Source of the DNA: Deltaproteobacteria bacterium | GTDB taxonomy: Bacteria > Desulfobacterota > Dissulfuribacteria > Dissulfuribacterales > UBA3076 | Reading direction: 5' to 3' | DNA: 49,614 nt | Assembly (NCBI GenBank): GCA_003194495.1 | Contig: PQXE01000024.1 | Location: 1 to 49,614, forward strand | In this document: piece after piece, positions 39,793 through 49,011 of the stretch | How the letters are laid out: each line of letters begins with the position of its first letter | Numbering within the stretch: the first letter of the stretch is position 1 | The notes under the pieces: model-generated | What the model was told of the DNA's origin: nothing | The model's input: the letters and a program-made list of their open reading frames with translations, nothing else | Databases searched by the model: none | Position numbers and translations under genes: made by a program

Positions 39793-41037
39793 TTACCAAA
39801 CGGTTTCTCCCCGCAAAAGGCTTGCATAGGTCTCACGCTTTCTGATTACCTTGAATTGATCGTCCTTTACCATGACTTCTGAGACCCTTGGCCTTGAGTT
39901 GTAGTTGGAAGACATGGTAAAACCGTAAGCCCCGGCGCTCATGACCGCGAGTAAGCTGCCTTGATTAAGGTTCAGCATGAGCCGTTCCCTGGCGAGAAAG
40001 TCCCCTGTCTCACATATAGGCCCCACTACGTCTGCCGGATGTAAATGCGTGTCGATCTTTATTACAGGCAGTATCTCGTGGTATGCCTCGTAAAGACTGG
40101 GACGGGCAAGGTCATTCATGGCGGCATCAACAATATAAAACCGCCTTTCCTCAGTATCCTTGGTGTACAGTATCTTAGTCACCAAAATGCCGGCGTTGCC
40201 GACAATGGACCTTCCGGGTTCTATAATCAGGCAGAGAGGAAGATCCTGGACCTCGGACAGGAGTGCCTTGGCGTAAGCGTCAGGCTCAGGTGGAATTTCG
40301 TCCTGGTATCTTATCCCAAGGCCGCCACCCGCATCGATGAACTTGAGTCTTATTCCAAAGCCCTCAAGCTCCTGCAGCAGGGACTTAATTCTCCTTATCG
40401 CGTCCACAAAGGGCTCAACCCGGATTAGCTGAGAGCCTATGTGGCAGTCTATCCCCACTACATCAAGCTCATCTCTGTCTGATGCAACCTTATAAGCCTC
40501 CAGGGCCTGGGACATGGGCAGGCCGAACTTGTTTTTCTTAAGGCCTGTGGAAATATATGGATGGGTATTTGCATCCACATCAGGGTTTACCCTGAAAGAG
40601 ACCCTGACACGGCATTTAAGGCGTCGCGCTTGTCTGGAGATGGCATCCAGCTCGTCCATAGACTCCACATTAAACATAAGGATATCCGCCTTCGTGGCCT
40701 CGCGGATCTCCTTTTCGGTCTTGCCGACACCTGAGTATACGATCCTGTCTGCCGGGATTCCCGCTTTGAGAGCCCGGTAAAGCTCCCCTCCTGAGACAAT
40801 ATCAGCGCCGGCCCCTAGTTTCCCCAGGAGATTTAATACAGCCAGGTTGCTGTTTGCCTTGACAGCAAAACATATCAAGTGCGGGTGCCCTGAAAAAGCC
40901 CTATCAAAGACATTGAAATGACGGGTCAGTGTGGCAGAGCTGTACAGATAGAAAGGAGTCTTTACCTTACCGGCTATCTCCTTTACCGGTACGTTCTCGC
41001 AGTATAGTTCCTTGTTTTTATAATTGAAGTGATTCAT
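39793..41037 (-). CDS. lysA: diaminopimelate decarboxylase
   Basis: A 414-residue PLP enzyme catalysing the last step of lysine synthesis from meso-DAP. The PLP lysine is K60 (CFAVKANSN); HIGSQL, EPGRSIVGNAG, the CETGDFLA active-site Cys motif and GAYGFTMSSNYNSRPR confirm the family. The start ATG is directly preceded by ATCAACAATCAACAATCC, the distal end of a family-2 repeat, so its native leader has probably been replaced. No lysine riboswitch was recognised. The operon continues into dapF. Confidence 0.96.
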   Translation of the reverse strand: MNHFNYKNKELYCENVPVKEIAGKVKTPFYLYSSATLTRHFNVFDRAFSGHPHLICFAVKANSNLAVLNLLGKLGAGADIVSGGELYRALKAGIPADRIVYSGVGKTEKEIREATKADILMFNVESMDELDAISRQARRLKCRVRVSFRVNPDVDANTHPYISTGLKKNKFGLPMSQALEAYKVASDRDELDVVGIDCHIGSQLIRVEPFVDAIRRIKSLLQELEGFGIRLKFIDAGGGLGIRYQDEIPPEPDAYAKALLSEVQDLPLCLIIEPGRSIVGNAGILVTKILYTKDTEERRFYIVDAAMNDLARPSLYEAYHEILPVIKIDTHLHPADVVGPICETGDFLARERLMLNLNQGSLLAVMSAGAYGFTMSSNYNSRPRVSEVMVKDDQFKVIRKRETYASLLRGETVW

Positions 41038-41093
41038 TGGATTGTTGATTGTTGATTTATCATTGCACTGCCCCCTGACCCTTTGAACCCATA

Positions 41094-41243
41094 CACGGGG
41101 TTACAACGCCCAATTTACCGCAACCCACCGAACTGTAAGCGTTTACAGGGTGCTGCAGATGCGAGGCGGAGGGTACGCAGACGTACTCCCTGTACTTCAA
41201 GTGCCCGACAACAAAGCAGATGCGGTGCCCTGTGAACGCTTAC
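41094..41243 (-). repeat. family-1 element copy 6, with shortened tail
   Basis: The core 41135-41243 is 109 bp. The tail begins CACGGGGTTACAACGCCC. The last bases (CGCTTAC on the plus strand) supply the TAA stop of the FN3 lipoprotein gene. A family-2 remnant (41038-41087, ATTGTTGATTGTTGATT ... CCCTTTGAACCC) lies between this copy and lysA. Confidence 0.85.
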
Positions 41244-42310
41244 GGTTTTTCTTTGACAACCTCCACCACTGCAATATCAGACAAAGGGCTTTCGTTCGGC
41301 GGGTCTGCTTTGTCCACTGCAGTTATCCAATAAGAATATAGTCCGCTGGGCAAAATAGTCCGGTCCAGAAACCTGGATACAGGTAAGGGTCTGTTGTTCA
41401 GTTTGTCTATTAGTTCATCCGGTCCTTTTCTGTATACAATATAGCCTGAAATATCAGATTCTGTTTCTTCCTGCCAGAAGAGTTCAACTCCATCGGCAGA
41501 CCAGACAGCAACCAAGCCAACAGGTGCTGCCGACGGAATAATATCCGTCGGTTGCACTGTGGTTTCAGGCGTACAGAGTCCCTCAATCTCAGTGCCGTGA
41601 TATGGTAAAACTGCCGCCACCTTGTATTGATAGCGGGCCCTTTTTTTTGCCGAGAGATCGAGATAGCCTGTGGAATCCACTAAACCAGGAAGGGTCTTCC
41701 ATTTATCCATCCCTGTTCTGGCCCGGTAGATCCTGTATAAAAGTCCTTTGTCCACAGGCCTGCCATCTGTCCATTTTGAGGGTGCCTGCCAGGAGAGATA
41801 AATTCCGTCTTTGGTTAACTGAACCATGAATCCTGAAGGCGCAGATGGCAAAACGTGCCAGGCCAGAGAGACCTGATTTGACGTATCGCTGACATTCAGC
41901 CAGCCCTTTACAGTGCAAACCTTGTATATATATTGCTTGCCGGAGCGCACGGTCCGGTCTTCATAAACCATTTTCCTTGCTTTTTCCGGTTTTGCATCAA
42001 AGGGGACCTCAATAAACTGCCCAAAAGGCGGCGGGCATCCCTCACAATACTCCTCAAGCGGCATCTCTGCCTTTAACAGCCTAAAGCCCTTGATCCTGAC
42101 AAGGGGGCTGCCGTCTCTGTTTCTCACAGGGACACTCCATTTCAGCTCAATGCCATCCGGGATAATCTTATAGCTCAAGTCCTTGATAGCCTTGGGCCGG
42201 AGGGTACCGGGAGGGACGGGAGGTGCCTTGCGCCCACAGGACACCAGTAAGATGCAAAAAGCAAAAATAATTAACCTTTTCCAAGAAATTATCCAGGCGA
42301 TATTATTCAT
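41240..42310 (-). CDS. outer-membrane lipoprotein with fibronectin type III-like domains
   Basis: A 356-residue lipoprotein. The signal peptide ([14 protein letters not shown]) ends in a lipobox with Cys about residue 25, followed by [10 protein letters not shown]. Three FN3-like segments are visible: [15 protein letters not shown] ... [26 protein letters not shown] ... [13 protein letters not shown], and [22 protein letters not shown] ... [16 protein letters not shown]. Its ATG overlaps the argH stop (ATGAATAA), and this argH-lipoprotein-lysA order is one I associate with deltaproteobacteria. The role is unknown; surface binding or adhesion is possible. The stop codon is provided by a family-1 repeat, so the C-terminus may be slightly altered. 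Confidence 0.82.
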   Translation of the reverse strand: MNNIAWIISWKRLIIFAFCILLVSCGRKAPPVPPGTLRPKAIKDLSYKIIPDGIELKWSVPVRNRDGSPLVRIKGFRLLKAEMPLEEYCEGCPPPFGQFIEVPFDAKPEKARKMVYEDRTVRSGKQYIYKVCTVKGWLNVSDTSNQVSLAWHVLPSAPSGFMVQLTKDGIYLSWQAPSKWTDGRPVDKGLLYRIYRARTGMDKWKTLPGLVDSTGYLDLSAKKRARYQYKVAAVLPYHGTEIEGLCTPETTVQPTDIIPSAAPVGLVAVWSADGVELFWQEETESDISGYIVYRKGPDELIDKLNNRPLPVSRFLDRTILPSGLYSYWITAVDKADPPNESPLSDIAVVEVVKEKP

Positions 42311-43703
42311 GTGTTGTTTGTTTCTCCGCCTTTGCCAGTGCCTCGGCTACCCGCTCAGGTGCTGTGCCTCCGGGACAGCGTCTTGTTCCCACAGAGCCCT
42401 CTATTGACAGCACCTCAAATATATCCTCGTCTATAAGAGAAGAAAAGGTCTTTAGGTCTTCAAGACTCATATCCGTAAGCTCTTTGCCATGGGAAATACA
42501 CTGGGAAACCGCCTTGCCGACCACTGAATGGGCCTGCCTGAAAGGCATACCTTTTTTCACAAGGTAATCAGCAAGGTCAGTGGCAGTAAGAAAACCCTGC
42601 GTCACGATCCGGGAGATATGCTCTTTCCTTGGGACCAGTCTGGCCACCAGGGCAGCCATTATTTCCACTGAAGCGCATACAGTATCAGCCGTGTCAAAAA
42701 GTGCCTCTTTGTCTTCCTGGAGGTCCCTGTTGTAGGCAAGGGGAAGACCTTTGATAATAGTAAGAAGAGACATCAGGTGGCCATAGACCCTGCCGGTCTT
42801 CCCGCGCACCAGTTCGGGCACATCGGGATTCTTTTTCTGGGGCATGATGCTTGAGCCGGTGCAGAAGCTGTCAGGCAGATCCACAAAACTGAACTCTGCA
42901 GAGGTCCACAGAATCAGTTCTTCAGACAGCCTGCTCAAATGGGCCATTACAATGCTTGCCGTTGCCAGAAACTCAATAATAAAGTCCCGGTCGCTCACAG
43001 CGTCCAGGCTGTTAGCAGTAATTCCGTGGAAGCCCAGCTCTCCAGCCACGTACTCCCTGTCTATCGGGAAGCCGGTCCCGGCCAGGGCCGCACTTCCAAG
43101 GGGACAAATATTTACCCTCTTTCTGCAGTCTTGGAGCCTGTCCCTGTCACGCCTGAACATTTCAAAATAGGCCAGCATGTGATGTGGCCAGAGAACCGGC
43201 TGCGCCCTCTGGAGATGGGTGTAGCCAGGGAGCACCAGGTCCTCGTGGGCCCTTGCCTGGTGCAAAAGCGCTTCCTGCAGCAATGAAAGGAGGCCATCCA
43301 GGCGATCGATTTCTTCTCTCAGGTAAAGTTTGATGTCTGCAGCAACCTGATCATTACGGCTTCTGGCTGTGTGGAGCCTTTTCCCGGCCTCTCCGATGCG
43401 CTCAACCAGGGCCTGCTCGATGTTCATATGTACATCCTCAAGCTCGTGGCTCCAGACAAAGTCTCCAGACGCGATTTCTTCCTCTATCTCGCCAAGGCCC
43501 TTAATTATAGCATTTGCGTCTTTATCTGAGATAATCCCCTGTCTTGCCAGCATGCGGGCGTGGACCTTGCTGCCCGCTATGTCCTGGCGATACAGTCTGC
43601 GGTCATAGTGGACAGAGGCTGAAAACTCCTCCAGCATTTTTTCAGTGGCCTCCTGGAATCTGCCGCCCCAAGGTTTTTCCAGGACATTTTTATCCTCATT
43701 CAT
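42303..43703 (-). CDS. argH: argininosuccinate lyase
   Basis: A 466-residue enzyme that splits argininosuccinate into arginine and fumarate. The superfamily signature [11 protein letters not shown] is at 283-293, the catalytic His is in [12 protein letters not shown] (H163), and [11 protein letters not shown] (111-121) is diagnostic for ArgH. Length is normal. It probably starts the transcript argH-lipoprotein-lysA-dapF, although repeats between the last pairs may attenuate it. argG is not in the window. Confidence 0.97.
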   Translation of the reverse strand: MNEDKNVLEKPWGGRFQEATEKMLEEFSASVHYDRRLYRQDIAGSKVHARMLARQGIISDKDANAIIKGLGEIEEEIASGDFVWSHELEDVHMNIEQALVERIGEAGKRLHTARSRNDQVAADIKLYLREEIDRLDGLLSLLQEALLHQARAHEDLVLPGYTHLQRAQPVLWPHHMLAYFEMFRRDRDRLQDCRKRVNICPLGSAALAGTGFPIDREYVAGELGFHGITANSLDAVSDRDFIIEFLATASIVMAHLSRLSEELILWTSAEFSFVDLPDSFCTGSSIMPQKKNPDVPELVRGKTGRVYGHLMSLLTIIKGLPLAYNRDLQEDKEALFDTADTVCASVEIMAALVARLVPRKEHISRIVTQGFLTATDLADYLVKKGMPFRQAHSVVGKAVSQCISHGKELTDMSLEDLKTFSSLIDEDIFEVLSIEGSVGTRRCPGGTAPERVAEALAKAEKQTTHE

Positions 43704-43862
43704 GGTCTAATATCCAAAAATGCCTTTGCTCTTTTAATTTGTTCGACGTTCGTCTTTTGCCTCTTTGCATCTTTTTCAGAGTAATTACTTGTTATCGCTA
43801 AGGCAACCAAGATCTTTCAGAAAAAGTATAAAAACACTTTTCTATCCTTTTCTCATTCTCCT

Positions 43863-43891
43863 TATGGTATAGTAATTTATTATATACCATA
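43863..43891. promoter_or_regulatory. perfect inverted repeat in the argH / K+ channel divergent region
   Basis: TATGGTATA (43863-43871) and TATACCATA (43883-43891) are exact mirrors separated by 11 bp. This size and spacing suit a dimeric repressor site for either divergent gene. The 257-bp gap shows no gene. Confidence 0.4.
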
Positions 43892-43960
43892 TTATTTCCA
43901 GCCAGGTCCACAAACGGTTCTGTGATTTCGTCTATGAAAGCAATGGCCTGAGAGATACCA

Positions 43961-44977
43961 ATGCATTACTGGATCGTCCTCTTTAAAAAAATAAGAAAAT
44001 GTAGGCACGAAAACAGGGAGATTATCAGTGCGATCATTTTGTTTTGCATTGCACTGACGTTGCTGAACGCCGTCATGATATTCAAAGAAGGCCTTGATCC
44101 CTTTTCGTCCCTTTATTTTAGTTTTGTAACCGCAACGACTGTCGGTTACGGGGATATTTCACCCACAACAACAATCGGCAAGATTTCAACAGTAATATAT
44201 ATGCTTGTCTCTATCGGTGCCCTGGGTACTGCTATCGGGGTCATTACCACAAAGGCATTTGATTTTTTAACAAGAAAAAAGAAGGGATTGACAGTGATTA
44301 AAGACAACGTGGATTTGATTATAATCGGTTATCCAAACGAGGCCAAGGTTTGTAAGATTGTTCAGGAATTTCGTCAAGATCCGCGTTTCAGGACGTCTGT
44401 AGTCGTTGTTGTGACAAACCGTCTTGAGGAACGGCCGGCCTGGATGTCAGAGGAGATGGTCTTTTTCGTCAAGGGGTTGGGATCAAAAAAAGAAGTCCTT
44501 GAGCAAGCAAACGTCAGGTCCGCACACCATGTTCTTGTGCTTGCCAATGATCCCTTTGATGAGGTATCTGATGAATTCTCATCATCAGCTGTCATTATGA
44601 GCGAACGCCTGAATCCTGATGCATATACCATTGCTGAAAAGGTACGGGAAGACAGCTACTTGTTTGAAATAGCGGAGTGTGACCGTGCTGTTCCGGTTTC
44701 AAGGGCAGGAGAGCTTGTCCAGGAGCTTCAGGACCCTGGTGCAATTGAATTTGCTGAATGCATTTTCTCCAATCAGAGCAAAGGCAATCAGTACAATATT
44801 AAGCTGGACAAAGATATAAGTTGGGGAGAGGTTGTCTTAGACCTTCTTGATAAAGGCGCAACTGCTATTGGCTACAGGAATGCCGGTAAATCCGGATTCA
44901 ATTTTATACCCAAAAAGGATGATGCAATAAAGGCGGGCGCATCTGTAAAATATATCGCAAAAGATCCATTGAAATAA
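43961..44977 (+). CDS. two-TM potassium channel with RCK/TrkA-N domain
   Basis: A 338-residue MthK-like channel. Two membrane helices (about 21-40 and 74-97) flank the pore with selectivity filter TVGYGD (60-65). The cytoplasmic part (about 112-225) is an RCK/TrkA-N Rossmann domain: DLIIIGYPNEAKVCKIVQEF, SVVVVVTNRLEE, VLEQANVRSAHHVLVLANDP. A C-terminal region (about 225-338) is probably a TrkA-C-like regulatory domain. Such channels gate K+ efflux in response to ions or nucleotides. The usual nucleotide motif GxGxxG is replaced by GYPNEA, so NAD binding is doubtful. It stands alone, convergent with the GGDEF gene. Confidence 0.88.
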   Translation: MHYWIVLFKKIRKCRHENREIISAIILFCIALTLLNAVMIFKEGLDPFSSLYFSFVTATTVGYGDISPTTTIGKISTVIYMLVSIGALGTAIGVITTKAFDFLTRKKKGLTVIKDNVDLIIIGYPNEAKVCKIVQEFRQDPRFRTSVVVVVTNRLEERPAWMSEEMVFFVKGLGSKKEVLEQANVRSAHHVLVLANDPFDEVSDEFSSSAVIMSERLNPDAYTIAEKVREDSYLFEIAECDRAVPVSRAGELVQELQDPGAIEFAECIFSNQSKGNQYNIKLDKDISWGEVVLDLLDKGATAIGYRNAGKSGFNFIPKKDDAIKAGASVKYIAKDPLK

Positions 44978-45005
44978 ACCGTGAAATAACCGGATTAACA
45001 GAGAC

Positions 45006-45935
45006 TTACACAACAGAATCATAAACCACCCTATTTCTACCTGCTTCCTTTGCCTTATAAAGGGCGATGTCCACTGCTTTTATCATGGCTTCCAAGAGAT
45101 CATTTATGTCGTGATCTCTTGATGGCATAAAATCTACTACGCCCAAGCTTATGCTGACATCTATTTTTCCGCCTTCAATTTGAAAAGGCGTTTCACATAT
45201 GCACGTGCGAAGCCTTTCTGCAATTACCCTACTGATTTTCGAGTCGGTTTTGGAAATACCGACCATAAACTCCTCCCCTCCATACCTGCCGATATCATCG
45301 TGCGGTCTCAGTTCGGACTTTATCCTGTTCACGATCTCAACCAGGACTTTATCACCCGCACTATGTCCATATATGTCATTAACCTTTTTAAAATGATCAA
45401 TATCCAGCATAATCAAACAAAAAGGGGAATTTTCGCGGACTGCACGGGAAATCTCACTCCTCAAGCGTTCAAAAATGGCCCTTCTGTTAGAAATTCCGGT
45501 AAGACCATCCGTAATAGCCAGGGCATGAAGCTTCACATTTGCCTCCCTTAACGCCTTCTCGAATTCAATAAGCCTCAGACCTACCTTCAGACGGGAGAGC
45601 AGTTCCCTTCTGTCAAATGGTTTTGGCAGATAATCATCCGCACCTCTTTCAAGCCCTTCAACAATGCTGTCAATATCTTTTTTCCCGGTCAGAAATATCA
45701 CATAAACATAATGAGAAAGAGAGGCATCTTTTATTTTTTGACATAGTTCTATCCCGTCCATTCTAGGCATTTGCCAATCAAGGATAGCAATATGGATATC
45801 TTCCTTTTCTTTTTGGAAAACATCCCATGCCTCCTGGCCATCATGTGCTTGTAGTACTTCATACCCATGATTCGCCAATGCCTTTGCTAAAACCATGCGT
45901 GAGATATTTTCATCTTCTGCAATAAGGACTTTCAT
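45006..45935 (-). CDS. REC-GGDEF response regulator (diguanylate cyclase)
   Basis: A 309-residue PleD/WspR-type enzyme. The receiver (1-120) has phospho-acceptor D53 (HIAILDWQMPRMDG) and SKP-like YLPKPF. The GGDEF domain (about 135-305) has an intact active site GGEEF (219-223), metal Asp in LIMLDIDHFKKVND, and a product-inhibition I-site R210-x2-D213 five residues before GGEEF. It should make c-di-GMP from two GTP when phosphorylated and be feedback-inhibited. It is the last gene of a three-gene phosphorelay operon, 20 bp after the HPt gene. It opposes the HD-GYP phosphodiesterase encoded elsewhere in the window. Confidence 0.94.
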   Translation of the reverse strand: MKVLIAEDENISRMVLAKALANHGYEVLQAHDGQEAWDVFQKEKEDIHIAILDWQMPRMDGIELCQKIKDASLSHYVYVIFLTGKKDIDSIVEGLERGADDYLPKPFDRRELLSRLKVGLRLIEFEKALREANVKLHALAITDGLTGISNRRAIFERLRSEISRAVRENSPFCLIMLDIDHFKKVNDIYGHSAGDKVLVEIVNRIKSELRPHDDIGRYGGEEFMVGISKTDSKISRVIAERLRTCICETPFQIEGGKIDVSISLGVVDFMPSRDHDINDLLEAMIKAVDIALYKAKEAGRNRVVYDSVV

Positions 45936-45955
45936 TCTCTTTACCTGATTTGATT

Positions 45956-46294
45956 TTAAAACAGATCCTTTATCTTCCCCAATTCCTCCTCCAGTTCATT
46001 ATAAGCCTTTTCTATGCCATGGATTTTACCTTTGCTTCCCATGCCTTCTATCTTAAACGAGAGATCATAGACACGGGTTAAACTGAGATTGCCGGATGCA
46101 CTTTTTATGCTGTGAGCAGTCTCTTTGATGGTTTTAAAATCCTCTTCTTTTATTCCCTTTGAAAGTTGTGCCATTTTTTGGGGATAATCGGAATTAAACA
46201 GCTCTATTAGTTCCTTCAGAAATTCCATATCCCCGCCAAGCCTTTCAAGTACCGATTCTTGGTCGAATACCGGCTTTGCTTTCTCTTGTTCCAT
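45956..46294 (-). CDS. HPt phosphotransfer protein
   Basis: A 112-residue stand-alone HPt domain. The phospho-accepting His is H61 in the canonical ETAHSIKSASGNLSL; the surrounding four-helix pattern (FLKELIELFNSDYPQKMAQL before, LSFKIEGMGSKG after) is normal. It should carry phosphate from the receiver domains of the upstream hybrid kinase to the downstream GGDEF regulator. The leader, including the poly-G ribosome site region GGGGGGGAACT, joins a family-2 repeat end at 46311. Confidence 0.9.
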   Translation of the reverse strand: MEQEKAKPVFDQESVLERLGGDMEFLKELIELFNSDYPQKMAQLSKGIKEEDFKTIKETAHSIKSASGNLSLTRVYDLSFKIEGMGSKGKIHGIEKAYNELEEELGKIKDLF

Positions 46295-46310
46295 AGTTCC
46301 CCCCCATCAG

Positions 46311-46442
46311 AATTGTTGATTGTTGATTGTTCTCTTGTTCTATTCATAAGCCTTCTTTATTCAAAACTTACTAATCAAGTTTAGATATTCGGTGCCCCAC
46401 AAACCCAATAAACCCTGAACCTCTGAACCCTGAACGGTTACT
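46311..46442 (-). repeat. family-2 element copy c
   Basis: On the minus strand it starts GTAACCGTTCAGGGTTCAG, contains TTGAATAAAGAAGGCTTATG and ends ATCAACAATCAACAATTC shortly before the HPt start codon. It is inserted between the hybrid kinase and HPt genes of one operon. Confidence 0.75.
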
Positions 46443-46448
46443 TTCTTC

Positions 46449-48815
46449 TTAGACAAACCGCTCTATTATTCCCAGAAACTCCCGGACCTTGATCGGTTTT
46501 GTAGTATAGGCATCCATCCCTATCTCAAGGCACTCTTTCCTGTCTTCTTCAAAGGCATGGGCGGTAAGGGCAATAATAGGGATGTGTTTTTTTGTCTGTT
46601 TTTCCTGTTCCCTTATGCGTTTCGTCGCCTCCAGCCCGTCCATCTCCGGCATCTGAACATCCATAAATACAAGGTCAAACCCATCTTTTCCCACCCATTC
46701 AACGGCTTCATTACCATTGTTGGCCACGGTTACATGCCAGCCCTGTTTTTCCAGAAGTTTCTTTGCCAATTTCTGATTGACCAGATTGTCTTCAGCCAAA
46801 AGGACCTTTAATGATTTTCCCTTCAACCTGGATTCTGCCCTCGGTCCTTCCTGCGTCTCATCCTTCCTTCTTTGACTCATCAATGCCCTTATAAAACTAT
46901 CATATAGCTTGGAGCGTTTAATGGGTTTTAGCAATACATTGGAAATCCCGAGTTCTTTCGCCCTTTTTCTATCACCTTTCTCTTCGCTTGAACTCAAAAG
47001 GATAATAGGTATATGAGAATATTCCTTTGTCTGCCGTATCTTTTCCGTTACTTCGAATCCATCCAGATCAGGCATTATTTTATCCAGGAGAATCAACTGA
47101 TATGGATTGCCTTTTTCCTTTGCCTTCTCCAGTTCCTTTAGAGCAGAGGAGCCGTCTGCCGCCTCTGAGGGTAAAAGCCCCCATGCAGACACTATTTCCC
47201 GCAGAATCTTACGATTTGTAAGGTTATCATCTACGATCAATACCCTGAGATGCCTGATTTTCCATGGAACAGTCTCTTCTATTATTTCCGGTTTTTCCAC
47301 TACATGGGAACGAATGGTGAAATGGAAAGTGCTGCCCTTTCCCAATTCACTTTCCACATGGATCTTACCTCCCATCTTTTCCACCAGTTGCTTTGAAATG
47401 CTGAGTCCAAGCCCTGTTCCTCCATGTTTTCGGATAGTAGAACTATCTGCCTGCGAAAAAACCTCGAATACTCTCTCCTGCTTTTCTTTTGCAATACCGA
47501 TCCCTGTATCAGATACACCAAAGTGTAAAATTACATCATTATCTTTTCTTTCAGCTACTTCCACCTTGATGATAATCTCGCCCTGTTCTGTAAATTTTAA
47601 GGCATTGCCGACAAGATTGACCAGGATTTGGCGCAGCCTTACAGGATCACCCATGATATATGCCGGCACATCGGATTTCAGGTAGCACAGCAGTTCAATG
47701 CCTTTTCCATGCACCCTTGTTGCCAGGGAAAGGCCTGTTGTTTCCACAAGCTCCCTCAAGTCAAATTCTTTATCTTCAAGCTCAAGGTGCCCTGCCTCAA
47801 TCTTAGAGATATCTAAGATATTACTTATTATTCCCAAAAGGTTATCAGTTGAAATTTTTATTATTTCCACATAGTCTCTTTGTTCATCGTTAAGTTCCGT
47901 GTCAGCCAAAAGCTCGCCCAAACCCACAATGGCATTCATCGGTGTCCTGATCTTATGACTCATGCCGGCCAAAAACTCGCTCTTTGCCTGGCTGGCAATA
48001 TCGGCCCTGAGTGCCATCTGGTTGGCGTATTCAACGACCTGTTTTAGCTCCTGATTGATTTTCGCCAGTTTTTCCCTTGCCTGCTTGTGCTCCCGGACCT
48101 CCAGCTCCAGCTCCTCGCCTGCCTCTCTGAGCTTTTTGGTGCGTGCCCTAACCGCATCTTCAAGGTATTCTGTAGCGTCAAATATTTCCTCTCCCATGTG
48201 ATTGAACGTCCTGGCCAGATCGCCAAGCTCGTCACGGCTGCCTATATCTACTCTATGGCTATACTGTCCTTCACCAAATTCAGTCGAGGCAAAGGCAAGC
48301 TTCTTTATGGGAAGTACGATTTTATGGTGCGCAAAAAAATAAAACAGTCCCAATCCTGCCAGATAAACGCCTAGTTCCCATAAAAAAATACGTGTGACTA
48401 AATCATATATGGTGTCCTTAACTGTTTTGTCACTTATTCCAAGCCTTACAACACCAAGTTTTCTTCCCTTGGATAAAATAGGTGATGTGACCTCAAAGAT
48501 ACCTTGTCTGTGCGGGTTTTCCCTTATTTCGGTCCTGTTCAGGAGCAGCGCCTCATTATCGAACTTCGTGGTGTCACCAAACCCTTTCTCAGTACCGGCC
48601 AGGCATTTCCCCGCCATATCGACTATAGTTATATAGGCTATGTTTTCATCAGCCTTTTTGTCCTCCATAATAATTGAATTCAGTCTCTGCATCTGGAAGC
48701 CGATTATACACAGCCTACTCCTGTGGTTTAATTTTTCTGTAGTAACTTGCGCCCTTTTGATAAGTAAATCCATCAGACAATGGTAATTGTCCTTGTCAAA
48801 CACTTTCATCAACAA
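46449..48815 (-). CDS. hybrid histidine kinase, HAMP-HK-REC-REC, lacking first TM helix
   Basis: A 788-residue BarA/ArcB-like kinase. One membrane helix (about 145-162) is followed by HAMP (about 165-218), a coiled coil, HisKA with H287 ([12 protein letters not shown]; the usual acidic residue after His is Lys), HATPase ([29 protein letters not shown]) and two receivers ([28 protein letters not shown] with [12 protein letters not shown]). The N-terminal extracytoplasmic sensor (1-140) is there, but no first membrane helix or signal sequence precedes it; stops in all three frames occur just upstream. The start (TTG 48815 or ATG 48809) is therefore uncertain, and the gene may be 5'-truncated. 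It heads the HPt/GGDEF relay operon. Confidence 0.88.
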   Translation of the reverse strand: MLMKVFDKDNYHCLMDLLIKRAQVTTEKLNHRSRLCIIGFQMQRLNSIIMEDKKADENIAYITIVDMAGKCLAGTEKGFGDTTKFDNEALLLNRTEIRENPHRQGIFEVTSPILSKGRKLGVVRLGISDKTVKDTIYDLVTRIFLWELGVYLAGLGLFYFFAHHKIVLPIKKLAFASTEFGEGQYSHRVDIGSRDELGDLARTFNHMGEEIFDATEYLEDAVRARTKKLREAGEELELEVREHKQAREKLAKINQELKQVVEYANQMALRADIASQAKSEFLAGMSHKIRTPMNAIVGLGELLADTELNDEQRDYVEIIKISTDNLLGIISNILDISKIEAGHLELEDKEFDLRELVETTGLSLATRVHGKGIELLCYLKSDVPAYIMGDPVRLRQILVNLVGNALKFTEQGEIIIKVEVAERKDNDVILHFGVSDTGIGIAKEKQERVFEVFSQADSSTIRKHGGTGLGLSISKQLVEKMGGKIHVESELGKGSTFHFTIRSHVVEKPEIIEETVPWKIRHLRVLIVDDNLTNRKILREIVSAWGLLPSEAADGSSALKELEKAKEKGNPYQLILLDKIMPDLDGFEVTEKIRQTKEYSHIPIILLSSSEEKGDRKRAKELGISNVLLKPIKRSKLYDSFIRALMSQRRKDETQEGPRAESRLKGKSLKVLLAEDNLVNQKLAKKLLEKQGWHVTVANNGNEAVEWVGKDGFDLVFMDVQMPEMDGLEATKRIREQEKQTKKHIPIIALTAHAFEEDRKECLEIGMDAYTTKPIKVREFLGIIERFV

Positions 48816-49011
48816 ATTCCTGACACTGAGAGATACAAAAGAGTTTCAGTCTATCCTCGAATTGTCTGACTCCAACTGACCATCAGAAGGAGCCAAGACT
48901 ATGGACAAATCAGATTGAATTACTCTGAACACCCATAATATATTTTCTCAAACTACTGTCCGTTGTCTGGTTGACTGGATATTTATTTATCCCCGGCAAC
49001 TGTTCCCGGGC

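Noticed and set aside
11450..41243. Repeated ~109-bp sequences as a possible CRISPR array
   Set aside because: Copies are kilobases apart, in both orientations, with internal inverted symmetry and no regular spacers; no cas gene is present.
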